Positions 1 through 8,011 of a stretch of DNA of 51,990 nt are shown here, piece after piece. The stretch covers positions 67,343 to 119,332 of the forward strand of contig NZ_LK995510.1 of the NCBI RefSeq assembly GCF_900002405.1. Direction: 5' to 3'. Both the position numbers and the translations under genes were made by a program. How positions within the stretch are numbered: position 1 is the stretch's first letter; each line of letters opens with the position of its first letter. The stretch is from Actinomyces succiniciruminis (GTDB lineage: Bacteria; Actinomycetota; Actinomycetes; Actinomycetales; Actinomycetaceae). Under the pieces are notes generated by a model that ran no database searches, was not told the origin of the DNA, and was given only the letters and a program-made list of their open reading frames with translations.

Positions 1-56
1 GAGGGCCGCGGATGGTAAGCCGAGCCCCAACCTCTCCCGCCGCCCACGTTTCGTTG

Positions 57-560
57 TCAGTAGGCCTCGGCGGCCTGGGCGGCGATGGCGTCGACGGCGT
101 CGTTGAAGGCCGCGGAGGTCTTGGACGCCCCGGCCAGGGCGGTCACGTGCGCGTCCTCGATGCTGCGGCCGACCACGGCGTCGTCGATCTCCTCCACGAA
201 GCCGGCCATGTAGTTCTTGGACGTGCCGGTCAGGGCGTGCCCGGTGACGGACACGCCGGTGATGTAGCCGCCCTGCAGGCTGAGGGTGACGTCGATGGAG
301 TCCTCCTCCACCACGTCGTCCACCACCCCGTAGGCCTCGCTGACGGTGTACTCGCCGTCGGCGTAGGGGCCCCCGGTGGGGGTGGCGGAGGCGGTGGGCA
401 CCTCCGATCCGGCGGTGGCGGCGGGCTGCGCCGTCGGGTTCTCGGTCTGGGCGCGGCCGGCGTACTCGTCCTGCGCGGGGGTGACCTCCCCGCCACCGCA
501 GCCGGCCAGGCCGGCGGTGGCCAGGACGGCGCCGACGGCGGCCAGCGCGTGCCGCCTCAT
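57..560 (-). CDS. FMN-binding-domain lipoprotein, probable ApbE substrate
   Basis: A 167-aa exported lipoprotein: basic N-terminus, hydrophobic stretch and lipobox LAGC with Cys21, then an Ala/Thr/Pro linker (about 25-65) and an FMN_bind-like domain (about 66-165). The domain ends in AGASKTS (143-149) followed by a helix, the place where NqrC/RnfG-type domains carry the SGAT-type flavinylation motif; Ser146 would be the acceptor. The match is imperfect because the usual upstream Asp and Ser/Thr are replaced. The start is the ATG whose ATGA overlaps the stop of the ABC ATPase gene; a longer reading frame upstream overlaps that gene and is rejected. It is the last gene of the iron-uptake operon and apbE lies at the other end, so I infer a covalently flavinylated electron carrier outside the membrane. 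Flavinylation itself is inference. Confidence 0.82.
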   Translation of the reverse strand: MRRHALAAVGAVLATAGLAGCGGGEVTPAQDEYAGRAQTENPTAQPAATAGSEVPTASATPTGGPYADGEYTVSEAYGVVDDVVEEDSIDVTLSLQGGYITGVSVTGHALTGTSKNYMAGFVEEIDDAVVGRSIEDAHVTALAGASKTSAAFNDAVDAIAAQAAEAY

Positions 561-1375
561 GACTGCGTCTCCTCGCCGCGGAGCGCGGAGGCGTCGCCCG
601 CCCGGGTGTCCGGCTCTCCCTGTCCGAAGTCGAGCATGTCGCTCTCGCGGCGCCCGGCACCGCCGACGTTGTGCTTCTCCCCCACCAGCCGTCCGTGGTT
701 GAGCAGGATCTGGCGCTGTCCGCAGGAGGCGACGTGGGCGTCGTGGGTGACCACGATCAGGGTGGTGCCGGCGGCGTGCAGGCGGGCGAAGATGTCCAGG
801 ACCAGCTGCTCGTTGGCCTCGTCGAGGTTGCCGGTGGGCTCGTCGGCGAGTACGAGCTGCGGGTGGTTGATCAGTGCGCGGGCGATGCACACGCGCTGCT
901 GCTCGCCGCCGGACAGCTGGGAGGGCAGGTGGTGGGCGCGCTCCCCCAGGCCCACGTTCTCCAGGGCCGCCAGCGCCTCCTTCTCATCGGTCATGGAGTG
1001 GTAGTACTGCGCGACCATGACGTTCTCAATGGCGGTCAGGTGCGGGATCAGATGAAACTGCTGGAAGACCAGGCCGATGACGTGCTTACGGATGTCGGTC
1101 AGCTGGGAGGCGTTGAGTCGCCCGAGTTCGCGCCCGTCCAGGAGCACGGAGCCGCGGGTGGGCGTGTCCATGCAGCCGATGATGTTCATCAGGGTGGTCT
1201 TGCCGGAGCCGGAGGAGCCGACGACGGACAGCCACTGCCCGCGCGGCACCTGTAGGCTGAGGTCGTCGACGGCGTGCAGGTCGCCGTAGATCTTGGACAC
1301 GTGCTGCAGTTCGAGCAGCACATCGGCGCCCTGGTCCGGCGAGCCGGTCCGCGGCGCGGTGAGCGTGTCGGTCAT
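557..1375 (-). CDS. ABC transporter ATP-binding protein, MacB/LolD type
   Basis: A 272-aa cytoplasmic ATPase that would power the two FtsX-type permeases encoded just upstream. Walker A GSSGSGKT is at 53-60, the signature LSGGEQQ at 154-160, Walker B LVLADEP at 174-180 and the switch His at 211; length is normal for the family. The gene follows the first permease gene by one base and overlaps the lipoprotein gene by 4 nt (ATGA), so translation is probably coupled. MacB-like ABC units of this kind accompany P19/FTR1 iron systems in Campylobacter and relatives, which is the basis for linking it to iron uptake. Substrate and direction of transport cannot be read from the sequence. Confidence 0.9.
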   Translation of the reverse strand: MTDTLTAPRTGSPDQGADVLLELQHVSKIYGDLHAVDDLSLQVPRGQWLSVVGSSGSGKTTLMNIIGCMDTPTRGSVLLDGRELGRLNASQLTDIRKHVIGLVFQQFHLIPHLTAIENVMVAQYYHSMTDEKEALAALENVGLGERAHHLPSQLSGGEQQRVCIARALINHPQLVLADEPTGNLDEANEQLVLDIFARLHAAGTTLIVVTHDAHVASCGQRQILLNHGRLVGEKHNVGGAGRRESDMLDFGQGEPDTRAGDASALRGEETQS

Positions 1376-1376
1376 G

Positions 1377-2759
1377 TCATTCCTCTCTGAGGACGAGCGC
1401 GGGATCGATGCGCGAGGCGCGGCGCACCGGAGAGTATGAGGCGACGACGGCGACCAGCGTAGTCAATGCGACGGAGGCGGCCGCCAGCCACCAACTGAAG
1501 CCGATGGGGCGGTCGAACACACCCAGGCCGACGGCGACGGCCAGCCCGTAGCCGATGGCGGTGCCGACCAGCCCGCCGATCAGTCCCAGCAGGGCCGCCT
1601 CGGCGAAGAACTCGGTGGCGATGGATCCCCCGGAGGCGCCCAGCGCCTTGCGCAGGCCGATCTCGTTGCGGCGTTCGGCCACGACGACGGTCATGGTGGT
1701 GGACACCCCCACCAGCGTCAGGCCCAGCACCACCACGGCCACCACCCAGAACAGGGTGTTGAGCATGGTGATGATGCGGGTGTCCCCGCTGGAGATCTTG
1801 GAGACCGGCTGGGCGGCCACGCGTCCTGCGGCGTCGGAATCGGCCACCGCGGCGGCGGCCTCATCCACGGTGGCGGCGGAGGTGTCGACGGAGAACTCCA
1901 CCACGTCGTAGCCGGCGTCGATGGTACCGGTGAGCGACTCGAGCGCTGCGGTGGGGACGTAGACGATGTCGTCCTCCTCCCCGCCGGTGTCGACGATGCC
2001 GGACACCCGCCACTGGGCCTGGCCCGCGGCGGTCTCATCGGACTTGGCCGGGTCGCCGGTGGCGGCGGTCGCCGAGCTGGAGGCCGAGGCCCCGGCATCG
2101 CCGTCGCCCTCCCCGACGGAGGCGAGGTTGTCGCTGGACAGGTACTCGGCGTTGACGGTGGAGCCGAGCTTCAGCCCGGCGTTCTCGGCCACATTGAGCC
2201 CGATCAGCACCTGCCCTGCCTGCGGCCAGTCGCCGTCGATCTCCCAGTGGCCGTTGAGCGCGCGCACGGCGTCGACGTCGATGCCGGCCAGCAGGTAGGG
2301 GGAACGGTTGATGCGGATGGTCTCGTAGCGGTAGGCGGCGGTGGCCAGTTGCTCGGTGGTGGTGTCGGTGGCCGCGGCGACGGCGGCGTCCACCAGCGCC
2401 AAGTCGGCGGCGCTGATGCGTGCGGTCGAGGTCGGGCTCTCCCCCGCCCCGTCGGCGTTCGCCGTCGCGGCGGCCGCGTCCGTGGCGACTGTCGTGGCGG
2501 AGTCATTCGTGGTTGAAGCCGCCTCGGCGTCGATGGGGGTGACGATCAGGTTGGCGCCGTACTGGCGCATCTCGGCACTCATCTGGGCGGGTACGGCCAG
2601 GCAGATGGAGGCCAGGCAGAACAGGGTGGCGGCGCCCACCACGGATGAGCCGATCGCGGACAGGGCGCGGGAGCGGCGCCGCAGCATGGCGCCGATGAGC
2701 ATGGTGGCGAACATGCGTCGATTGGTCATGGGCCGGCCGATGCCGGAGCGAGTACTCAT
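1377..2759 (-). CDS. FtsX/MacB-family ABC permease (first of two)
   Basis: A 460-aa membrane protein with MacB topology: one N-terminal transmembrane segment (about 35-58), a large extracytoplasmic domain rich in Ala/Thr/Asp, then three C-terminal transmembrane segments. The FtsX hallmark RRNEIGLRKALGAS precedes the second-to-last pair, and the protein ends PVRRASRIDPALVLREE, typical of this superfamily. The ATG at 2759 is chosen because GAGGAGG sits a few bases upstream; the open frame extends further but only into the next permease gene. It lies between the second permease and the ATPase in one operon and probably forms a heterodimer with the second permease. A low-complexity insert at about residues 80-115 has no recognisable function. 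Confidence 0.88.
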   Translation of the reverse strand: MSTRSGIGRPMTNRRMFATMLIGAMLRRRSRALSAIGSSVVGAATLFCLASICLAVPAQMSAEMRQYGANLIVTPIDAEAASTTNDSATTVATDAAAATANADGAGESPTSTARISAADLALVDAAVAAATDTTTEQLATAAYRYETIRINRSPYLLAGIDVDAVRALNGHWEIDGDWPQAGQVLIGLNVAENAGLKLGSTVNAEYLSSDNLASVGEGDGDAGASASSSATAATGDPAKSDETAAGQAQWRVSGIVDTGGEEDDIVYVPTAALESLTGTIDAGYDVVEFSVDTSAATVDEAAAAVADSDAAGRVAAQPVSKISSGDTRIITMLNTLFWVVAVVVLGLTLVGVSTTMTVVVAERRNEIGLRKALGASGGSIATEFFAEAALLGLIGGLVGTAIGYGLAVAVGLGVFDRPIGFSWWLAAASVALTTLVAVVASYSPVRRASRIDPALVLREE

Positions 2760-2767
2760 GTTCCTCC

Positions 2768-4057
2768 TCACCGCTTGTGCAGGGCGGTCGCCGGCTGAAT
2801 CCGCAGGATGGTCCGCATTGAGGAGGCGGTGGCGATCACCAGCACCAGCGCCACCAGCACCGCCACCAGCACGTACACCATGGGCCGCATGGTGATGGAG
2901 GAGCCGAAGACCACCCGCCCGATCAGTTGGGCGATCCCGGATCCGGCCGCCGCGCCGACGGCCGTGCCGATAACCCCGATGACGGCGGTCTCGGCCAGGA
3001 TCAGCCGGTTGATGGAGGCGGAGGAGGCGCCCACCGCCTTGAGCAGGGCGAACTCGCTGGTGCGCTCCACCAGGGAGGCGTTGGTCAGGGAGGCGACGGC
3101 AATCACCGCGGCGACCAGGCTGAGAGCGGTCATGAGGATCATCAGCGCTTGGGTCTTCTCCAGCACCTTGCCTTCGACGGCGGCCACCTGGCGCACCTGC
3201 TTGGCGACGGCGCCGGGCATGACCTCCTCGATCTGGTAGGTGATGGAGGAGGCGTAGGCCGTGCAGTACCAGGTCTCCCACTCGGAGGCGGACAGCACAT
3301 TGGGGTTGCGGGCCGCCTTGCGCGACAGGTCGTTCTCCGGGGTGGTCAACGCCTTGACCTCCACCTCGTCGACCTGACCGACGTGCCCGGTGAGCTCCTG
3401 GACCACCGCCAGCGGGGCGTACAGGGAGTCGTCGTCATCGTCGCCGGAGGTGTACACGCCGGTGACGGTCAGGGCCCGCTCGCCGGTCGCGGTGGACAGG
3501 GTGAGGGTGTCGCCGGTGGTGACGCCCAGACGCTGGGCGAGGGTGGAGCCGACGACCGCCTCGTCGGCGTCGTCGGCGGGCCAGGCGCCCTCCAGGGTCC
3601 ACCAGGAGCGCAGGGTGGTGACTCCAGCGGTGGTGGTCTGCCCGGTGGACAGATTCAGCTCCTTGTCGAACCAGGTGCCGGTGATGGCCAGATCCTGCGC
3701 CTGGGCGGAGGCGGAGGCCACGTCGACGCGGCCGGTGAGCTCGGCGGCGAAGTCGACGATGTTGTAGGCCCAGAAGATCGTCTTGATGTTCGGCACCTCG
3801 GCCTCGTCGATGAAGGCGGTGGCCTCGGTGGTCTCCTCGGTCTCGTACAGGCTGGAGACGACGGCGTCGGCCTTGGGCTGGACCACGATGTTGGAGCCGT
3901 AGGCGGTCAGCTCGGCGTTCAACTTGTCGCCGACGTCGAGCACGACGCCGAGCATGGCCACGGAGATGGAGGCGCAAAGCGCCACGGTCAGGCCGACCAG
4001 GGAGCGGCGCCACAGTTGGCGGGTGAAGGAGCGGTGCAGTAGGCGGGCGAAGAACAC
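2768..4057 (-). CDS. FtsX/MacB-family ABC permease (second of two)
   Basis: A 429-aa FtsX-type permease: N-terminal transmembrane helix (about 20-42), a periplasmic-like domain beginning AYGSNIVVQPKAD, and three C-terminal helices, with the juxtamembrane motif ERTSEFALLKAVGAS and a terminal RTILRIQPATALHKR. The GTG start at 4057 lies one base after the stop of the DUF2318 gene, giving FFARLLHRSF as N-terminus; upstream codons in the frame read as DUF2318 gene shadow. GGAGG occurs upstream inside the DUF2318 gene, at a long spacing. Both permeases share the YGANLIV/YGSNIVV motif after the first helix, supporting a paralogous pair acting together with the ATPase in iron handling. Confidence 0.86.
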   Translation of the reverse strand: MFFARLLHRSFTRQLWRRSLVGLTVALCASISVAMLGVVLDVGDKLNAELTAYGSNIVVQPKADAVVSSLYETEETTEATAFIDEAEVPNIKTIFWAYNIVDFAAELTGRVDVASASAQAQDLAITGTWFDKELNLSTGQTTTAGVTTLRSWWTLEGAWPADDADEAVVGSTLAQRLGVTTGDTLTLSTATGERALTVTGVYTSGDDDDDSLYAPLAVVQELTGHVGQVDEVEVKALTTPENDLSRKAARNPNVLSASEWETWYCTAYASSITYQIEEVMPGAVAKQVRQVAAVEGKVLEKTQALMILMTALSLVAAVIAVASLTNASLVERTSEFALLKAVGASSASINRLILAETAVIGVIGTAVGAAAGSGIAQLIGRVVFGSSITMRPMVYVLVAVLVALVLVIATASSMRTILRIQPATALHKR

Positions 4058-4058
4058 G

Positions 4059-5330
4059 TCAGGCGAACACCTCCGCGCTGTCCTCCAGGGCGGAAAGGGG
4101 CACGGATACGGCGCCGTCGGTGACGGTGAAGTCAATGGGGATGGGGTTGCAGCCGCCCTTGAAGCCGATGGTGGCGGGGTTGATGGCCACATCGCAGCGC
4201 TTGCAGATGATCTTGCCGTCGCGCTCGTAGTAGCCGGCCGGCCCGCAGGACTCGCAGGCGTCCAGTCCCACCCCATAGGCGCCGCCGTTCTTCAGAATCA
4301 TGATGAAGCGGACCTCGGTGCCGCCGGAGGCCTCGTAGGCGAAGCGGTGCAGGTGGCCGTCGGCCAGGAGGGTGGCGGACACGACGGCGGCATCGTGGGA
4401 GCGCTCGTAGGGTTCGGGATCGGACAGGGTGGGGACCTCGTTGACCTTGGCTACGGCGACGGTCCGGGTGGCCACCAGCGCGGCGAAGCCGAGCCCCGAG
4501 GCGAGCACCCAGCGGCGCGAGCGGCGCCGCTCGGCACGCAGGGCGCGGGTGCGGGCCGGATTGGACTGCGCCGGGGTGCGCCCGACCGCTCGGGCCAGGG
4601 CGAAGCCCATTGGCACGAGCCACACGGCGGCCGCCGCGAGCAGGATGATCCCGCCCGCATTGTTGGTGGCCCAGGTCATGGCGCGGAAGGCGGATCCGCT
4701 CAGGCGGATCCGGTGGGTGGACTGCAGTACCCGCGCCAGCTCCGCCAGGTGCATCGCCCCGAACACGACCGCGAAGACCAGCAGGGTCACGCGGGTGGGA
4801 CGCACCGGGGCGCGGCGGGCCGCGCGGTAGTAGATGAAGGCGAGCAGGGCCACGGCCACCCAGCCGCCAAGGAATCCGAGGACGCGCAGCAGCATTTCGG
4901 AGGACAGGACCTCCTCGCCCGGCTCGATGAAGGCGGTCAGGCCCAGCACCACGTTCGGCACGGCGCGGAAGAAGGCCAGGCCGACCGCCAGGCAGGCGAC
5001 CGGATGGGCGACCGCACCGAGCCGACCGTCCGCACCCCAGGTGGGCCGGCGCGCCAGCAGGACGAGTACGACGATCAGGGCCGCGTCGATCGCCACACAG
5101 GCGATGAGGGTGGGGATGTTGACGACCGTGCGCCGGTCGATCACGGAGGTGGCCCGCAGGACGGCGAAGACGAGTCCGGCAGCGGTACCGGTCAGGGCGG
5201 AGGCCAGGCGCCAGCGGGCCGAGCGCGTCCAGCCCTCAACGACGGCGGGCGTCAGCAGGACGGCCAGAGCGGCGTACAGCAGGAAGGGCAGAGTGGCCCC
5301 TCCAACAACGGAAACAAAGCGCTCCAACAC
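4059..5330 (-). CDS. DUF2318 membrane Fe-S protein of the P19/FTR1 iron system
   Basis: A 423-aa protein with about eight transmembrane helices (residues 10-245) plus a further one near 275-295, then a C-terminal extracytoplasmic domain. That domain has HLHRF near 327-331 and Cys359, Cys362 (CESC), Cys376, Cys379 (CKRC) and Cys394 (GGCNP), the DUF2318 pattern expected to hold an iron-sulfur or other metal centre. DUF2318 proteins are regular neighbours of FTR1 and P19 in bacterial iron-uptake loci, as here. The ATG at 5330 starts directly at a hydrophobic N-terminus. It probably passes electrons between the quinone pool or the flavoprotein and iron outside the membrane; that role is inference. 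Confidence 0.88.
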   Translation of the reverse strand: MLERFVSVVGGATLPFLLYAALAVLLTPAVVEGWTRSARWRLASALTGTAAGLVFAVLRATSVIDRRTVVNIPTLIACVAIDAALIVVLVLLARRPTWGADGRLGAVAHPVACLAVGLAFFRAVPNVVLGLTAFIEPGEEVLSSEMLLRVLGFLGGWVAVALLAFIYYRAARRAPVRPTRVTLLVFAVVFGAMHLAELARVLQSTHRIRLSGSAFRAMTWATNNAGGIILLAAAAVWLVPMGFALARAVGRTPAQSNPARTRALRAERRRSRRWVLASGLGFAALVATRTVAVAKVNEVPTLSDPEPYERSHDAAVVSATLLADGHLHRFAYEASGGTEVRFIMILKNGGAYGVGLDACESCGPAGYYERDGKIICKRCDVAINPATIGFKGGCNPIPIDFTVTDGAVSVPLSALEDSAEVFA

Positions 5331-5391
5331 TCCGCAGGTGCTCCTCTCGGTATCGGTTACCTATGTCTGTTCGCCCGTGCCTGCGGGCCAC

Positions 5392-5410
5392 GTGACGGCG
5401 GCGCCGTCAC
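5392..5410 (-). terminator. Hairpin between the P19 and DUF2318 genes
   Basis: A 9-bp perfect inverted repeat (GTGACGGCG / CGCCGTCAC, one base apart) lies in the 87-bp gap after the P19 stop codon. There is no T-run, so it may be a partial terminator, an mRNA processing or stability element, or nothing. It could lower expression of the downstream ABC genes relative to FTR1 and P19. Confidence 0.35.
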
Positions 5411-5417
5411 CGCGGGC

Positions 5418-6050
5418 TCACCACTCCATGGGGGTGTAGTCCCAGTCCCAGGTGAGCTCGATGGGTTCGGTCCAGAAGCGGCCCTTGACGCCGGTGTCAG
5501 GGTCGGTGTGCAGCACCCAGCCGTTCTCCTCCGGGCTGTGGATGGTGATGGTGACGGTGTACTGGCCGGCGTCCGGCAGGGCGATGTTGCCGCCGTAGTG
5601 AGGGCCGTCGGAGGCGTTCATCTGCATGAAGGTGCCCTCCACGGCCTCGCCGGAGCCGTCGGCGGGGGCGATGGAGTAGTCCACGGTCAGGCCGGGTACG
5701 AAGTCGCCGGCGCCGTAACCGAGGGTGTTGTCGGCCAGGGCGCTGACGTCGGCCTCCAGGTGCAGGTCCGCCTGTGAGGCAGGCAGCCCGGCGGCGCCGG
5801 CGGGCTCCATGTCGACCGGCTGGAAGTAGACCAGGTTGACGCTGATCTGGCCCTCGGCCTCCTGGTCCACTTGGGAGTCGTTGACGTTGAACTCCTCGAA
5901 TCCGGCGTCGTTGCCGGCGTCCGCGGCCGCCTCGGTAGCAGCGTCGGTAGAGGTGTCGGCGGCGTCGTCGGAGGAGGAGCAGGCGGCCAGGCCGAGGGTC
6001 CCGGCGAGGACGAGCGCGCCCGCCGCACTGACGAGTTTAAGGGATCGCAT
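5418..6050 (-). CDS. P19/Tp34-family periplasmic iron-transport lipoprotein
   Basis: A 210-aa lipoprotein: hydrophobic signal with lipobox LAAC (Cys24), an acidic Ala/Asp/Thr linker (25-60), then the P19/Tp34 beta-sandwich domain. The family's metal-site signatures are present: DLHLEADV (95-102, His97 and Glu99), Met142 and Met144, and ASDGPHYGGNI (146-156, His151). Known P19-type proteins bind copper and iron and work with an FTR1 permease in C. jejuni P19 and E. coli FetMP systems. Here the protein would capture extracytoplasmic iron and hand it to the FTR1 permease encoded 31 bp upstream. AGGA lies about 10 nt before the ATG. Assignment to the family is strong; metal preference is not visible. 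Confidence 0.92.
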   Translation of the reverse strand: MRSLKLVSAAGALVLAGTLGLAACSSSDDAADTSTDAATEAAADAGNDAGFEEFNVNDSQVDQEAEGQISVNLVYFQPVDMEPAGAAGLPASQADLHLEADVSALADNTLGYGAGDFVPGLTVDYSIAPADGSGEAVEGTFMQMNASDGPHYGGNIALPDAGQYTVTITIHSPEENGWVLHTDPDTGVKGRFWTEPIELTWDWDYTPMEW

Positions 6051-6081
6051 GGGGTGTCTTCCTTTGCGGTTGGTGGGTTTC

Positions 6082-7839
6082 TTATTCGGTTGCCCCGGCC
6101 GTCTCGGCCGCGGCGTCGGTGTCCGCGTCCGCGGCGGCCCGGGCGGCGTCGACCCGGCGGTGACGCAGCACGGACACGGCGGACAGGACGATGACGAGCG
6201 CGGCCATGAAGGCCTGGAACAGGAGGGTCTCCCGGTAGGGGTACAGGCCCAGGTAGTCGTACGTGGGCCACCCCGGTAGGTAGGTTGCCGGGATGATGTC
6301 GCCCTCGATGAGGGCGTGGGCGCCGCCGCCGGCGAAGATCACGACGAGGACGGCCATGAGGAAACTCGTGATGGCGAAGAAGGGCCGCAGCGGAATCCTC
6401 ACGCTGGTGAAGCGGATGAGTAGGAAGATGACCACGAGCACCGCCGCTCCGGCGGCGAAGCCCTGCCAGATGCTGGCCGAGCCGGAGGGGTCCATGGTGA
6501 ACAACGCCTCGTAGAACATGACCGTCTCCGCGCCCTCGCGGAAGACCGCGAGGAATGACAGGGACGCCAGCGCCCAGAAGCCGCCGTCGGAGATGGAGGC
6601 CTCGGTCTTGTCCTTGATGTAGCGGTTCCAGGAGGCCACCGATGACTTGGACAGCATCCAGTTGGAGGTGAACAGCAGCATGACCATGGCGATCAGCGCC
6701 ACCACGCCCTCGAGGATCTCCTGGTGGGCGGAGGCGGAGTCGTACAGCCAGGCGAACAGCAGCGCCACCACGCCGGAGCCGGCCAGCCCCAGTATCAGGC
6801 CGGCGTAGATGTACTTGACCCGGTCCCGCATGCCCGCCTTGAGCAGGTAGGCGATGACGGCGGCGACCACCAGGATGGCCTCCAGGCCCTCGCGCAGCAG
6901 AATCAGGAAGGCCTGCCCGAAGGAGCCGGTGAGGAAGGCCTTGACGGGGCTGATGTTCTCGGCGGCCCCGCCGTCCAGGGCGGCGGCGTCCTCGGTCAGG
7001 TAGCCCTTGAGGGTCTCGGCGTCGGCGGTGATCGTCTCGATGTCGCCGCCACCCACCATGGCCTTGCGCACGACCTTGAACTGGTTCTCCACCTCGGAGA
7101 CGCGGTCGCCGGAGATGGCGGACATAACGGTCTTCTCGAAGCCGAGCTTCTCGTAGTAGCCGTAGTAGGCGTTGTTGACGTCGGCGGCCCCGCCCTCGCG
7201 GTCGCCGGCGGCGGCCTTGTCCACGCCGGCGTCGATAAGTTCGTTCATCTCGGCGGCGACCTCGGCCCAGCTGCGCTCTCCGCGCCCCTCGTTGACGCGG
7301 GTCTTGTTTGCCTGTAGCTCGGCCCGCTGGGTGGCGATGGTGGCGGCCTGGTCGGCGGCGTAGGTGCGCGGGTCGGCCAGGTCGGCCAGCTCGTCGAGCT
7401 GGGCGGTGGTGCCCGTCAGGGAGTCGGACAGGTCGGTGACGCCGGAGTCGATGGTCTCCTGGTTGCCGGTGGCGTAGGCCGCCTGTCGCAGGTCGGTGAA
7501 GGCCTGCTGCTGCTCGGACACGACGTCGGCGCCGAGGTTGTCGGTGGTGACGACCTGCAGGTTGGAGGCGACGTAGCCGGAGTTGTAGGCACGCTGGAAG
7601 GCGGCGGCGGCCCCGGAGGTGTCACCCGAGGCGTAGGAGTCGGCGGCGGCGTCGAGCTCGGCGGAAATGGCCTGTGCCACCGCCGACCAGGAGTCGTAGT
7701 CCGTATCGGACTCGGCCGCGCGCGCCGTCGGCCACAGCCCGGATACCAGCCCGGTCAGCAGCAGCAGTAGCGCACCGAGCGCGACGGCGCCGCGGACCGG
7801 CGGGGGCGCGGGGCGGTCCTGAAACGGAGCATGGGCCAT
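6082..7839 (-). CDS. FTR1-family iron permease with N-terminal exported domain
   Basis: About 585 aa. A signal/anchor segment (roughly residues 18-42 of this start) is followed by a helical extracytoplasmic domain of about 260 residues and then seven transmembrane helices. Two REGxE iron-exchange motifs are visible: LREGLEAIL and FREGAETVMF, as in Ftr1/EfeU permeases. The ATG at 7839 is preceded by AAGGA at good spacing; an in-frame GTG at 7857 would add six residues (MKEAAS) and is less likely. First gene of the iron operon, next to the P19 gene, divergent from apbE. It should move iron across the cytoplasmic membrane; whether Fe3+ or Fe2+ is delivered depends on the redox partners encoded downstream. 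Confidence 0.93.
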   Translation of the reverse strand: MAHAPFQDRPAPPPVRGAVALGALLLLLTGLVSGLWPTARAAESDTDYDSWSAVAQAISAELDAAADSYASGDTSGAAAAFQRAYNSGYVASNLQVVTTDNLGADVVSEQQQAFTDLRQAAYATGNQETIDSGVTDLSDSLTGTTAQLDELADLADPRTYAADQAATIATQRAELQANKTRVNEGRGERSWAEVAAEMNELIDAGVDKAAAGDREGGAADVNNAYYGYYEKLGFEKTVMSAISGDRVSEVENQFKVVRKAMVGGGDIETITADAETLKGYLTEDAAALDGGAAENISPVKAFLTGSFGQAFLILLREGLEAILVVAAVIAYLLKAGMRDRVKYIYAGLILGLAGSGVVALLFAWLYDSASAHQEILEGVVALIAMVMLLFTSNWMLSKSSVASWNRYIKDKTEASISDGGFWALASLSFLAVFREGAETVMFYEALFTMDPSGSASIWQGFAAGAAVLVVIFLLIRFTSVRIPLRPFFAITSFLMAVLVVIFAGGGAHALIEGDIIPATYLPGWPTYDYLGLYPYRETLLFQAFMAALVIVLSAVSVLRHRRVDAARAAADADTDAAAETAGATE

Positions 7840-7869
7840 GCTGGCGGCTTCCTTCACATACTGGATACG

Positions 7870-7932
7870 TTAGTCAAGCCTTCTACATAGTAGATGAGCC
7901 TGACCTGCAAACGAAAGACTAGGCTTACATAA
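7870..7932. promoter_or_regulatory. Divergent FTR1/apbE promoter region with three DtxR/IdeR-like boxes
   Basis: Three segments resemble the 19-bp iron box TWAGGTWAGSCTWACCTWA: 7870-7888 (about 12/19), 7890-7908 (GTAGATGAGCCTGACCTGC, about 13/19) and 7914-7932 (AAAGACTAGGCTTACATAA, about 14/19). A TACTAT hexamer on the minus strand (7887-7892) could be the -10 of the FTR1 operon and would be covered by the first two. The region is also AT-rich relative to the window. Matches were counted by eye; the spacing of about 20-24 bp suggests adjacent repressor dimers. Control by an iron-responsive DtxR-family repressor is inference. Confidence 0.5.
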
Positions 7933-8011
7933 ATAGATTCGTCAAAAGCTGTTGTATTAAGACCTGGCAGGCCGTCATGATCCACCAGTCGCATCGATCC
8001 GGGGAGACGCA

